Part shown: positions 1-8,588 of the stretch, one piece after another
Position numbering within the stretch: the first letter of the stretch is position 1
How the letters are laid out: the number at the start of each line of letters is the position of its first letter
Origin: Actinomycetota bacterium
GTDB lineage: Bacteria > Actinomycetota > AC-67
Length of the DNA stretch: 53,882 nt
Assembly (NCBI GenBank): GCA_020201525.1
Contig: JAIVGO010000012.1
Location: forward strand, 1 to 53,882
Direction of reading: 5' to 3'
Position numbers and translations under genes: made by a program
The notes under the pieces: generated by a model
What the model saw: only the letters and a program-made list of their open reading frames with translations
Database searches by the model: none
Told to the model about the DNA's origin: nothing

Positions 1-1
1 G

Positions 2-1024
2 ACGATGTACGACGCGGGCTGGGCCGCACCTGGCTGGCCGCGCGAATGGGGCGGCCGCGAAGCGACCGTGTCCCAGCGCGTGATCGTGCAAGAGGAGATC
101 GCGCTCGCGCGCGCGGCGGTCATCATCAATGCGATCGGCGTGTGGAACATCGGGCCCACCCTTTTGGAGTTCGGAACCGAGGACCAGAAGCGGCGGTGGC
201 TTCCCGCCATGCTCTCGGCGCAAGAGATTTGGTGCCAGGGATTCTCCGAGCCGGGCGCCGGGAGCGATCTCGCGTCGCTGCAAACAAAAGCAACGCGCGG
301 CGGGGACGACTACCGAGTCAGCGGCCAGAAGGTCTGGATCTCCTACGGTCACCGCGCCGACCGGTGTTTTCTTTTGTGCCGAACCGGCGACACCGGGCAC
401 AGAGGCATGTGCGTTCTCGTCCTCAACATGCATGCGGCCGGAGTGGAAACGCGCCCGATCCGCGAGATGACGGGCGACGCGGCCTTCGTCGAGCTTTTTC
501 TCGACGACGTACGCGTGCCGGTTGCCGACCGCGTTGGGGAGGAGGGCGACGGCTGGCGGATCGCGATGTCGACCCTCACGCACGAGCGCGTCGGCACCGT
601 GACGTACGGCATTCAGCTGAGGCAAAAGCTCGAGTCTCTCTTGCGCAAACAAGAAGCGTGGCCGACTGGGGAGGTGGAGGGCCGCCTCGCACGACAAGAT
701 CTCGCGGCGCTATGGACCGAGATTGAAATCATCCGCCTTACGGCGCTTCGCGCGGTCACAAAGGCGGCCCGTGGCGAAGTCCCATGGCCAGAGGTCCCGA
801 TCGGAAAGCTCCTGTGGAGCATGAGCGCGCAGCACCTTTCCGAGACGGCGGTTCATCTCTTCGGTGCCGACGGATTGCGGACGCGTGGAGACGATAGAGC
901 GCCCGACGAGGGTCGGTGGGCGTGGGATCTCGCGCAGACCCGCATGACGACGATCGGCGCCGGCACGACGGAGATCCAGAAGAACACGCTCGCCGAACGC
1001 GCCCTCGGATTACCGCGCTCGTGA
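2..1024 (+). CDS. Acyl-CoA dehydrogenase, 5'-truncated by window edge
   Basis: FAD-dependent enzyme that introduces the alpha,beta double bond into an acyl-CoA and passes electrons to ETF. The frame is open to the window edge, and the first in-window Met (base 5) lies inside the N-terminal helical domain, so about 40-50 residues are missing compared with the usual 380-390. Visible family marks are GWAAPGWPREWGG near the start, QGFSEPGAGSDLASL in the central beta domain (FAD/substrate contacts) and IGAGTTEIQKNTLAERALGL at the C-terminus. Its TGA overlaps the GTG of the next gene (GTGA), so the two are probably translationally coupled. The acyl chain specificity cannot be read. Confidence 0.93.
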   Translation, partial: TMYDAGWAAPGWPREWGGREATVSQRVIVQEEIALARAAVIINAIGVWNIGPTLLEFGTEDQKRRWLPAMLSAQEIWCQGFSEPGAGSDLASLQTKATRGGDDYRVSGQKVWISYGHRADRCFLLCRTGDTGHRGMCVLVLNMHAAGVETRPIREMTGDAAFVELFLDDVRVPVADRVGEEGDGWRIAMSTLTHERVGTVTYGIQLRQKLESLLRKQEAWPTGEVEGRLARQDLAALWTEIEIIRLTALRAVTKAARGEVPWPEVPIGKLLWSMSAQHLSETAVHLFGADGLRTRGDDRAPDEGRWAWDLAQTRMTTIGAGTTEIQKNTLAERALGLPRS

Positions 1025-2001
1025 AAGCGCTCGTCACCGGGGCGACCGGACTCATCGGTAACGCGATCGCTCGTGCGCTCATTGAACGCGGCGATGACGT
1101 CCGAGTCCTCGTGCGCGACCGGGCGCGCGCCGAGCAAATGCTGCCCGATCCGGCCGACATCATCCGCGGCGATCTCACCGAACGAGAAGGAATCGACCGC
1201 GCCGTGCGCAACATCGACGTCGTGTTTCACGCCGGCGGGTTGCCCGAGCAGTGGGCCCGCGACGCGACGATCTTCGACCGAACGAACCGGCAGGGAACCG
1301 CAAACGTGCTCGAGGCAGCGCTCGCGGCGGGTGTGAAACGCGTCGTCTACACCTCGACGATGGATGTCTTTCGCGAGGACGCGGACGGGCGCCTGCGGGA
1401 AACCGCGCCCGATCCGAACCCGAAGCCGAGCGCGTACGAGCGCTCGAAGCAGCTCGCCGAAAGGGAAGCCGACCGCGTTCGAGCCGCCGGGCTCGAGGTT
1501 GTGTTCCTCAACCCCTCGTCCGTGTACGGCCCCTCGCCGGTGGTGACCGGCATGAACGTCTTCTTCATGCGGATGCTCATGGGGAAGGTGCCGATGGTTC
1601 CGCCCGGCGGCGCGTCGCTCGCCTATGTGGATGCCGTCGCGAACGCTCACCTTGCCGCGGCCGAGCGCGGCGTGGACGGGGAGCGATATTTGCTCGCCGA
1701 TGCGCACGTGACGATGGAAGAGCTCGCGCGCATAACCGCTCGCGTCGCCGGGCTCGGCAAGACACCGAAGAAGGCGCCCGCCTTCGTATTGAAGACGTTC
1801 GCGACCGTGAGCGCGCCGCTCGCGCGGACGTTCGGCTTCAAACCGATGGTCGCACCCGACGAGCTCGGCTTCCTTCTGTGGAACGCAGACGTCGATTCGA
1901 CCAAAGCGCAACAACAGCTCGGCTACATGCCCGTCCCGATCGAAGAGGGTGTCGCGCGAACGATCGCCCACATGCGCACAACGGGACTCGCGCCGGCTTA
2001 G
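1021..2001 (+). CDS. NAD(P)-dependent epimerase/dehydratase (extended SDR)
   Basis: Extended short-chain dehydrogenase/reductase of 326 aa, of the NAD-dependent epimerase / 3-beta-hydroxysteroid-dehydrogenase-like type. It has the nucleotide-binding TGATGLIG at residues 6-13, a TSTMDVF stretch supplying the catalytic Ser/Thr near 111-113, and the YxxxK pair Tyr139/Lys143 (AYERSKQ). The GTG at 1021 is preferred because it overlaps the upstream stop as GTGA and starts directly at the first beta strand. An in-frame ATG at 916 would bury 35 codons in the dehydrogenase gene. Coupling to an acyl-CoA dehydrogenase suggests oxidation or reduction of a lipid or steroid-like intermediate, but the substrate is not determinable. 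Confidence 0.9.
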   Translation: MKALVTGATGLIGNAIARALIERGDDVRVLVRDRARAEQMLPDPADIIRGDLTEREGIDRAVRNIDVVFHAGGLPEQWARDATIFDRTNRQGTANVLEAALAAGVKRVVYTSTMDVFREDADGRLRETAPDPNPKPSAYERSKQLAEREADRVRAAGLEVVFLNPSSVYGPSPVVTGMNVFFMRMLMGKVPMVPPGGASLAYVDAVANAHLAAAERGVDGERYLLADAHVTMEELARITARVAGLGKTPKKAPAFVLKTFATVSAPLARTFGFKPMVAPDELGFLLWNADVDSTKAQQQLGYMPVPIEEGVARTIAHMRTTGLAPA

Positions 2002-2008
2002 CAGTACG

Positions 2009-2212
2009 ATGAAGCTCGTGGATCTCTTCGACGAGCTAAACAACTCGCTCGAAGACCGCATCAACGCGCTGCCGGAGCGCAAGCGCAAGATGATGCGGCT
2101 TCGCTTCGGGCTGGCCGACGGCCGTAACTGGGACCTGCGCGAGATCGCGCGCGAGTTCGACACCAACCGCGAGGAAGTGCGAAAGGTCGAAGCCGAGCTC
2201 TTCGCAGACTAG
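2009..2212 (+). CDS. Sigma-70 region 4-like mini protein
   Basis: A 67-aa protein that resembles only region 4 of a sigma-70 factor. LPERKRKMMRLRFGLADGR followed by DLREIAREFDTNREEVRKVE matches the helix-turn-helix that reads the -35 box in primary-type sigma factors. There is no region 2, so it cannot be a complete sigma factor. It may be a DNA-binding or anti-sigma-like accessory protein, or a relic. The ATG at 2009 lies 7 bp after the SDR gene stop, so co-transcription is likely. Its stop (2210-2212) abuts the stop of the convergent phosphoesterase gene at 2213. Translation is supported by clean frame and family-like sequence; the function is inference. Confidence 0.7.
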   Translation: MKLVDLFDELNNSLEDRINALPERKRKMMRLRFGLADGRNWDLREIAREFDTNREEVRKVEAELFAD

Positions 2213-3352
2213 CTACAAGACATCGCTCATCGCCGACGCCATCGCAGCGTTGTTGAGATGCTCGGAGATGCCGAACGAATCCTCGAGCGTGCGAAGAAGT
2301 GACATGTGGTCGTACGGCGTCGACACCACACTCTGTGTAATACCGGCGCCGAGCGCGAGCAGCCCGATGCGACCGCCGAATCCCGGCAACACGCCTCCCA
2401 GGCCTCCGCTGCAGCACCCCGGCGGGTTGCTCGTGTCGGTGAATCCGTTTTCGTCGAGCGTGATGATCAGAGCGCCGTCGTGCGCGTTGAGATAGGTCAG
2501 CAGCGCCGGAACTTCTTGGTGCAGCCACAAATCGGCCGACGTCAGGCCGCCGGGCAACCCGTTCGAACACGGGTTGTCGTGCCCGTCGTGACACGTGTCG
2601 GGCGTGATGAACGCAAACGGGGGAAGCGTGTCGTATGCGAGGTCGCCTGCGAGCTCCGTGTACGGCCGCACATGCGCTTGGCACCGAGCGTGGTCGCCGA
2701 CGATGTCGTCGAAATAAATGAACGGGTTGTGACGGTCGGCGTAATCGTATGCGGGGGGTTGCCGCGAATTTCCCTGATATGGATCCGGCCGGAGGTCGGT
2801 TGGGTCGTACGGCGCGTGGAAGCACGGCTCCGGCATGCCGTCCATGTATCCCTTCCACGAGATGCCGTTTTCCTCCAGCTGATCGGCGAAGTTTCGCCCG
2901 TTGGCCATTAGTGACTGTCCCTGAACGCAGGACCAGAAGTTGTTCGTAATTTGGGCTGCGGCCTCGGCGACCGGGTCCAGGAACGAGCCGCCCGGGATTC
3001 GCTCGGTCACTGCCCTCGCCAAGCCTCCCCCGTCGCAATCGGTCCCCGTGATCGGCTGATCGGGCTGACCGCTCATCATTGCGATGTAGTTGTCGAGGCT
3101 TGCATGGCCGGTGGCGTAATACCGGTCCGCGAACACGGCGTTTCCCTTCAAAGAATTCAGGTAAGGAGCCTTTGCCGGATCCCACGTATCGGAGAAGTTT
3201 TCGTTTTCGAGAACGAGCACGACGACGTGTGAGAAGCTATGGACGCCTTCGAGACCGGAGCCGGCACGCGACGTCAGAGGGCTGAGCAAAGATCCTGCGA
3301 GCAACAGTACGAGAATGAGCGACGCGCGGCACGTGTAGGCAGAACGCAGCAT
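2213..3352 (-). CDS. Secreted phosphoesterase family protein (PF04185 type)
   Basis: A 379-aa secreted enzyme of the phosphoesterase superfamily that includes phospholipase C and acid phosphatases. An N-terminal signal peptide (hydrophobic SLILVLLLAGSLLSPL, then polar SRAG) is followed by HVVVLVLENENFSDTWD, the family's first metal/active-site motif, and by SLDNYIAMMSGQ and FITPDTCHDGHDNPC. The start ATG is preceded by GGAGG at good spacing. It is divergent from a second, more typical member at 3553, so the pair brackets a shared promoter region of about 200 bp. The substrate (phospholipid or other phosphoester) is not readable. The nine or so cysteines suggest an oxidising, extracytoplasmic setting. 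Confidence 0.85.
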   Translation of the reverse strand: MLRSAYTCRASLILVLLLAGSLLSPLTSRAGSGLEGVHSFSHVVVLVLENENFSDTWDPAKAPYLNSLKGNAVFADRYYATGHASLDNYIAMMSGQPDQPITGTDCDGGGLARAVTERIPGGSFLDPVAEAAAQITNNFWSCVQGQSLMANGRNFADQLEENGISWKGYMDGMPEPCFHAPYDPTDLRPDPYQGNSRQPPAYDYADRHNPFIYFDDIVGDHARCQAHVRPYTELAGDLAYDTLPPFAFITPDTCHDGHDNPCSNGLPGGLTSADLWLHQEVPALLTYLNAHDGALIITLDENGFTDTSNPPGCCSGGLGGVLPGFGGRIGLLALGAGITQSVVSTPYDHMSLLRTLEDSFGISEHLNNAAMASAMSDVL

Positions 3353-3552
3353 GACAGCCTCCGGGGGAAAGACCTGGTCATATGAGCCGCCGAAGGCTTC
3401 GACGCCCCGACGGCCATTCCTTCTCCCCGGCCTCGAGATTCAGAAGTTCACCCGCATCACGGATTCGTTGTGGACCGGGGAAGGATTTGCTTGCCGAGCG
3501 GTGAAAGTTGCATTGGGCAGGACCACACGCAGCCTTTGCCAGGGAGGCAGGA
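3353..3552. promoter_or_regulatory. Divergent intergenic region between two phosphoesterase genes
   Basis: About 200 bp separating two divergently transcribed secreted phosphoesterase genes. It must contain promoters for both. I see the GGAGG ribosome site of the minus-strand gene at its left end and AGGGAGG just before the plus-strand ATG at 3553. I could not identify convincing -35/-10 pairs or a clear PHO-box-like direct repeat. Confidence 0.4.
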
Positions 3553-4929
3553 ATGAGACGAGGGATTCGAAGCATCGCGGCCGCTGTGGCGCCGCTCATC
3601 GGGCTCACGATTCTGGCGGGGTCGCCGGCGCACGCGACTCCGGCGTTCGCACCGATCAACCACATGGTCGTTCTCATGCAAGAGAACCGCTCCTTCGATC
3701 ATTACCTCGGCCAGCTGCATGCCTACCAAGTGGCGCAACATGGCTCCTCGACGGTCGAAGCCGAACCGGTGACGGGCAACCCCAATCCCGCCGGCGGGGC
3801 GGCCATCACGCCGTTCCACCAGACGAGCTACTGCGAGGTGGCCGACCTCGACCACTCCTGGGACGGAACACACAGCGAATGGAACAGCGGTGCCATGGAC
3901 GGATTCACGGCGGCGAACGTGAAGCCGGCCGACCCGACCGGCAGCCGCACGATGGGTTACTACAACGCAACCGACTTGCCCTACTACTACGCGCTGTACG
4001 ACACCTTCGCCATGAGCGACACCTTCTTTTCGTCGGTCCTTTCCCAGACGTTCCCCAACCGGTTTTATCTTCTTGCCGGCACGTCGTTCGGCCACATCGC
4101 AAACGACTTCCCGTTCCCTCCGGGCGAGAGTCCGGTGACCGGCTTCGCGCCGGACGGTGGCACGATCTTCAACAAGCTGGACGACGCCGGTGCGACGTGG
4201 AGGGTCTACTTCAACGAGGTGCCGTTCTCGTGGCTCTTCGGCTACGTGCGTAACGGCACCGCGGGACACGTGTTCCCGATCAGCCAGTACTATGCCGATG
4301 CCGCCGCCGGCCTCCTGCCGGATGTCGCCTTCGTCGACCCGACGTTCATCGCAACGGTCAACGTCGAAAATGACGAGCATCCACCGGCGAACATCCAGAA
4401 CGGCCAAAAGCTCGTACACGACGTTCTCGGCGCGCTGATGGCCTCGCCGAACTGGCCGGACTCCGCCGCGTTTCTCACCTACGACGAACACGGCGGCTAC
4501 TACGATCATTTGCGCCCTCCGACGGCGGTAGAACCGGATGCGCTTGGACCGAACGGTCACCCGACGCAGAAGTTCGACCAGCTCGGTATCCGGGTTCCGT
4601 TCGTCGTTGTGTCGCCCTTCGCAAAAGTGCGGTACAACTCGACGGCGCTCCCGATTGCCGGTGGTACAGCAGCGAATCCAACGTACACAACGAGCGCAAA
4701 GATCTACTCGCACACCTCGATCCTGAAGACGATCGAGGACCGGTTCACGATCCCGGCCGGCCAAACCTATCTCACGAATCGTGACGCAAGCTCGAACAAC
4801 CTTGCCGACTTGTTTGACTTCGATGCGCCGGCATTCGCAACCCCTCCGGCGCTGCCGGATGCAACCATCAACGTCGCGCAGGCGGTGGACTGCGAGGTCA
4901 ATCACGAGCACGTGCCGACAGAATTGTAG
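3553..4929 (+). CDS. Secreted phospholipase C/phosphoesterase family protein
   Basis: A 458-aa secreted member of the phosphoesterase (PF04185) family. The signal peptide runs about residues 1-28 and ends in AHA. It is followed by NHMVVLMQENRSFDHYLG, the classic N-terminal motif of phospholipase C-like and acid phosphatase enzymes, MSDTFFSSVLSQTFPNR in the middle, and DEHGGYYDHLRPP near residue 315, which carries conserved metal/catalytic residues. The ATG at 3553 is chosen over 3508 because AGGGAGG sits 5 bp upstream and the protein then starts directly with a signal peptide. The likely role is extracellular phosphoester hydrolysis for phosphate or lipid scavenging. It ends 4 bp from the convergent acyl-CoA synthetase gene. 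Confidence 0.9.
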   Translation: MRRGIRSIAAAVAPLIGLTILAGSPAHATPAFAPINHMVVLMQENRSFDHYLGQLHAYQVAQHGSSTVEAEPVTGNPNPAGGAAITPFHQTSYCEVADLDHSWDGTHSEWNSGAMDGFTAANVKPADPTGSRTMGYYNATDLPYYYALYDTFAMSDTFFSSVLSQTFPNRFYLLAGTSFGHIANDFPFPPGESPVTGFAPDGGTIFNKLDDAGATWRVYFNEVPFSWLFGYVRNGTAGHVFPISQYYADAAAGLLPDVAFVDPTFIATVNVENDEHPPANIQNGQKLVHDVLGALMASPNWPDSAAFLTYDEHGGYYDHLRPPTAVEPDALGPNGHPTQKFDQLGIRVPFVVVSPFAKVRYNSTALPIAGGTAANPTYTTSAKIYSHTSILKTIEDRFTIPAGQTYLTNRDASSNNLADLFDFDAPAFATPPALPDATINVAQAVDCEVNHEHVPTEL

Positions 4930-4933
4930 ATAG

Positions 4934-6988
4934 CTATGAGCGGATCAGGAGCGCGTCGAGTGCGATCACGCCGTGTCCGGCCGGCAGGACACGCACCGGA
5001 TTGAGGTCGAGCTCCTGCAGCCGGTTACCGAGCGCCGTCGCCATGTGCGACACGTTCATCAATAAGTCGGCGAGCGCGTCGATGTCGGCTTTCGGCCGTC
5101 CGCGGGCACCGTCGAGCAACGGAAATCCGCGCACCTCACGGATCATCGCTTCGGCTTCTCCTCGCGTCAGTGGCACGACCCTTCGGGACACATCTCTCAT
5201 CACCTCGACGAAGACGCCGCCGAGACCGAACACGATCACGGGACCGAATTGCGGATCGTTCTTCACGCCGACGATGACCTCTTCACCGTCATCGACCATC
5301 TCTTCGACGAGGACGCCGTCGTAGCCGCCATCGCCCGCGTATTCGCGGCCGAGCTTGTCGAGCTCGTCGAACAGCGGTCCGGCTTCGTCCGGCGAGACGC
5401 CGACGCGCACGAGCCCTGCGTCGCTCTTGTGCAGAATCCCGCGCCCGCACGCTTTCATAACGACCGTCGGTCCGAGCTCGCCCGCGGCCATGCCGGCCTC
5501 GATCCCACCTTCGACGAGTGCGCGCCGCGCGAACGGAATCCCGAAGTGCTCCGCGATCGTCGCGGCCTCGTCTTCTGACAGCGGGCCCGATCCTTCAGGG
5601 AGCTCCGCGCCGGCTGAAACATCGGGCGCCGTTCGTTCTTCGAACGAGTCGATGAACTTCCAGTAATCGAGATAACGCCGGATTCCGATCACGCACGAGC
5701 GAAACGAGCGGAACATCGGCACGCCGCCTTCGACGAGAATGCGATATCCGTCCTCGTCGACGACCGGCGATCCCCAGATGACGATGACGGGCTTTTTTGC
5801 GCTCTTGTATGCATCGACGATGTCGGTCGCCACGATCTTGGACATCGATGGCAGCACGCCGGTGATCGGGCACACGAGAATGTCGCAGCTCGGGTCGTCG
5901 AGGCATTGTTCGATGAGCCAGCGGTTCTGGCCGGGTTTGCGCACCGGCTGCGCGCCGTTGTCGACGGGGTTCGACACCGTGAGGTAGTCCGGTATGAGCG
6001 TGTGCAGTTGGTTCTGCGTCTCGTTCATCAGTGGAGGAAGACGCAGTCCGGCCCATTCGCACATGTCGGCCATGTGCGCACCGGTGCCGCCGGAGATCGC
6101 ATAGATGCACACGCCGTCGCCTGGCGGTTTCGGCAAACGCGCCAACAGAGCCGAGGTCTCCAAGAGCTCGTCCAGGTCGTCCACGCGCACTATGCCGTAT
6201 TGCTTGAAGAACGCATCGTGCACGTCATCGGCGCCGGTGAGGTGACCCGTATGCGACATCGCCATGCGGGCGCCGGCATTCGTGCGGCCAACTTTCACGA
6301 GCACGATGGGTTTCTGGGCGCGCGCAGCCTTTTCCGCGGCCACCCGAAGACGGGGAATCGATTTAAAGCCTTCGATATACGCGGCGATGACGCCGGTGTC
6401 TTCGTGCGTGACGTAATACTCGATGAAATCGGCGGCTTCGAGGTCTGCTTCGTTACCGGTCGGCGCCCAGTACGACAGCCCGATGCCCAGATCGACGCCC
6501 TGCGCGATCGGGCGGCCTTGGTGACCAGACTGGGTGATGAGCCCGATTTTCTTCCCGGGCAGGTCGGGGAAAAGCTCGAACGCGTTCACGTTCGTGTTGG
6601 GGCCGAACAGCCGCACGCCCCCCTCGGCCGCGATCCGCGAAAGCTCACGTTCGCGCGCGGCGCCCTCCGCGCCGATCTCGCTGAAGCCGGCCGTGAAGAT
6701 GATGCAGAACGTCGCCTTCTTTGCGACGGCGTCGCGCAGTCCCTGTTCCGCGTCGCCGATCATGACGACGACGACGTCGAGGTCGCCGGGCACGGCGGCG
6801 AGCGTCGGGTAACACTTCACACCGACAATTTCTGCGGTCCGCGGATTCACCGGGTACACGGAGCCCCCGTCGCGCGCCGCGCGCTCCATCACCTTCTTCA
6901 GCAAGTGATAGCCGGGCTTCGTCTTGTCGTCGGTTGCCCCGATCACCGCGATGGCGCGCGGATGAAAGAAGAACCTGAGATCGCTCAC
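4934..6988 (-). CDS. ADP-forming acyl-CoA synthetase (acetate--CoA ligase family)
   Basis: A 684-aa fused ADP-forming acyl-CoA synthetase that interconverts acyl-CoA + ADP + Pi with acid + CoA + ATP. Domain order is a CoA-binding Rossmann domain (about 1-130, FFFHPRAIAVIGATDD), a succinyl-CoA-ligase-like flavodoxin fold (about 145-450) with the phosphohistidine motif AMSHTGH (His246), and a C-terminal ATP-grasp domain (about 470-684). The GTG at 6988 is favoured over the ATG at 7000 because GGAGG lies 5 nt upstream and GTGA overlaps the DUF35 gene stop, the same coupling seen elsewhere in the operon. It is the last gene of the amidohydrolase-thiolase-DUF35 operon, so it probably activates or harvests the acid products of that pathway. 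Confidence 0.9.
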   Translation of the reverse strand: MSDLRFFFHPRAIAVIGATDDKTKPGYHLLKKVMERAARDGGSVYPVNPRTAEIVGVKCYPTLAAVPGDLDVVVVMIGDAEQGLRDAVAKKATFCIIFTAGFSEIGAEGAARERELSRIAAEGGVRLFGPNTNVNAFELFPDLPGKKIGLITQSGHQGRPIAQGVDLGIGLSYWAPTGNEADLEAADFIEYYVTHEDTGVIAAYIEGFKSIPRLRVAAEKAARAQKPIVLVKVGRTNAGARMAMSHTGHLTGADDVHDAFFKQYGIVRVDDLDELLETSALLARLPKPPGDGVCIYAISGGTGAHMADMCEWAGLRLPPLMNETQNQLHTLIPDYLTVSNPVDNGAQPVRKPGQNRWLIEQCLDDPSCDILVCPITGVLPSMSKIVATDIVDAYKSAKKPVIVIWGSPVVDEDGYRILVEGGVPMFRSFRSCVIGIRRYLDYWKFIDSFEERTAPDVSAGAELPEGSGPLSEDEAATIAEHFGIPFARRALVEGGIEAGMAAGELGPTVVMKACGRGILHKSDAGLVRVGVSPDEAGPLFDELDKLGREYAGDGGYDGVLVEEMVDDGEEVIVGVKNDPQFGPVIVFGLGGVFVEVMRDVSRRVVPLTRGEAEAMIREVRGFPLLDGARGRPKADIDALADLLMNVSHMATALGNRLQELDLNPVRVLPAGHGVIALDALLIRS

Positions 6989-7419
6989 ACCGGCCTCCAT
7001 TGCGGCAACGAGACTCCCTCTTCGACGTCTTCGAAGACGACCTCCACTTCCATCCCCTCATCCGGCTGATCGATTCCGAGCACGTTTCCGACCATGCGCA
7101 CGCCTTCGTCCAATTCAATCACGGCAACGTTGTACGGAGTCTTTTCGGCAAATGCCGGGAGCACCGGAGGATGAACGACGACCCACGACCAGACTCGGCC
7201 GTGGCCCGATGCCGGGACCCACACCGACTCCATCGACAGGCAGGACGGGCACATCGGGCGCGGCGGATGCCGGTACGCGCCGCACGCCGCACACCGTTGC
7301 AGTACCAGCTCGTGCCGCGCAGCGGCCTTCCAGAACGGTGCCGAGTCATCGTCGGGAAGCGGCACTGGGGGGAGCGCCTTCGTTTCGGCGGTTGCGTGCC
7401 CGCTCGTGTGATAGCTCAT
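6985..7419 (-). CDS. DUF35/OB-fold zinc-ribbon protein, thiolase partner
   Basis: A 144-aa protein with an N-terminal rubredoxin-like zinc ribbon (CAACGAYRHPPRPMCPSC, four Cys) followed by an OB-fold domain, the DUF35 architecture. Such proteins pair with thiolase-like or SCP2-type proteins; in steroid degradation a DUF35 protein forms an aldolase complex with Ltp2. The ATG at 7419 forms an ATGA overlap with the upstream thiolase stop, which decides the start and implies a stoichiometric pair. A longer in-frame extension to 7485 runs through the thiolase gene and is rejected. The likely role is acyl-CoA binding to or activation of the thiolase. Confidence 0.9.
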   Translation of the reverse strand: MSYHTSGHATAETKALPPVPLPDDDSAPFWKAAARHELVLQRCAACGAYRHPPRPMCPSCLSMESVWVPASGHGRVWSWVVVHPPVLPAFAEKTPYNVAVIELDEGVRMVGNVLGIDQPDEGMEVEVVFEDVEEGVSLPQWRPV

Positions 7420-8582
7420 GGCTTCCTCAGCACGAGTGCACTCGTGGGGACGCCGTTGCCCGACGTCACGAAGACGGTCTCGCAACCGTCGACTTGATTA
7501 ACCGAGGTTCCTCGAATCTGCCGCGCTCCTTCGACGATCAAGTTCATCCCGTGCACGTAGGCTTCAGACAAGCCGCCGCCGCTAGTGTTCGTCGGCAGCG
7601 CGCCGCCGAGCCGCAAGTTCCCTTCGGCGCAAAACGGTCCACCCTCGCCGTGCTTCACGAAGCCGTATTCCTCCAGCGACATGAGGACCAGCGGCGTGAA
7701 CGCGTCGTAGATTTGCGCGCAGTCCATGTCTCCGGGGCTCATGTCGGCGAGCCGCCACAGCTCATCGCCGGCGAATCTTCCGGGGGAGTGCAGCGGGTTC
7801 GCGGTGAAGTAATTCGACATGACCGTGTGATCGGGTCCCATGCCTTGCGACGCCGCGCGCACCAGCACCGGCGGCTGCTTACAGTCGCTTGCGCGCTCGG
7901 GCGTCGTCAGCACGACTGCGAGCGCGCCGTCCGACTCCAAGCAGCAGTCGAAGAGGCGTAGCGGCTCGGAGATGAAGCGCGACGCCGTGTAGTCGTCGAG
8001 CGTCATCGGCCGCCCGCGCATCATCGCGTACGGGTTCTTCTGTGCGTGCTCGCGGCAGGCGACGGCGACTGCGCCGAGCTGTTCCGGCGTGGATCCGAAT
8101 TCCATCATGTGCCGCCGTGCGAGCATCGCGATTTGATCGACGGGACGCGTGAGACCCCAGGGCAGCCACCACTGCAGGTCGCCGCCGACCTTGTTCGACT
8201 TCGACGCCCAGGGCCTGCCTCCGGATCCTCGGTTGCGCGCGCGCCACACGACCACGACGGAGGCAGCGCCCGTCGCGATCGCCATCGCAGCGTGACCGAT
8301 CGCCGCGCATCCTGCGCCGCCTCCGTACGCGACGTCGCCGAAGAAACGGATGTTCGGAATTCCCATGTTCCGCGCGATCTCGACCTCGAATGTGTTCTCC
8401 AAGGAGAACTTCACGAGACCGTCGACCTCGGAAGGCGCGATGCCGGCATCCTCCAAAGCAGCCTTGATCGCCTCGAGCGCGATCACGCGCTCGGGCCGGC
8501 CGATATTTTTCGAGAACTCGGTGTGCCCGATGCCGGTAATGGCCGCGCGGTCGCGGACGGCCGCATACGGGTCCGCGACCAC
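7416..8582 (-). CDS. SCP2/lipid-transfer-type thiolase
   Basis: A 388-aa thiolase-superfamily protein of the acetyl-CoA acetyltransferase / SCP2 type. The nucleophile region is YGGGAGCAAIGHAAMAIATG with a single central Cys. The C-terminal region has NTSGGGLSEAYVHG, where canonical thiolases have GGxxxxGHPxG, so the second catalytic His is in an SCP2-like setting. It could cleave a 3-ketoacyl-CoA or act as a retro-aldolase with the adjacent DUF35 protein. The start is a GTG, 6 bp after the amidohydrolase stop. Gene order amidohydrolase-thiolase-DUF35-CoA ligase suggests side-chain or ring degradation of a hydrophobic acid. Confidence 0.9.
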   Translation of the reverse strand: MVADPYAAVRDRAAITGIGHTEFSKNIGRPERVIALEAIKAALEDAGIAPSEVDGLVKFSLENTFEVEIARNMGIPNIRFFGDVAYGGGAGCAAIGHAAMAIATGAASVVVVWRARNRGSGGRPWASKSNKVGGDLQWWLPWGLTRPVDQIAMLARRHMMEFGSTPEQLGAVAVACREHAQKNPYAMMRGRPMTLDDYTASRFISEPLRLFDCCLESDGALAVVLTTPERASDCKQPPVLVRAASQGMGPDHTVMSNYFTANPLHSPGRFAGDELWRLADMSPGDMDCAQIYDAFTPLVLMSLEEYGFVKHGEGGPFCAEGNLRLGGALPTNTSGGGLSEAYVHGMNLIVEGARQIRGTSVNQVDGCETVFVTSGNGVPTSALVLRKP

Positions 8583-8588
8583 TCAGCC

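Noticed and set aside
853..2166. Minus-strand 437-codon frame over the dehydrogenase/SDR genes
   Set aside because: Shadow frame; the plus strand has clear enzyme motifs and coupled start/stop signals.
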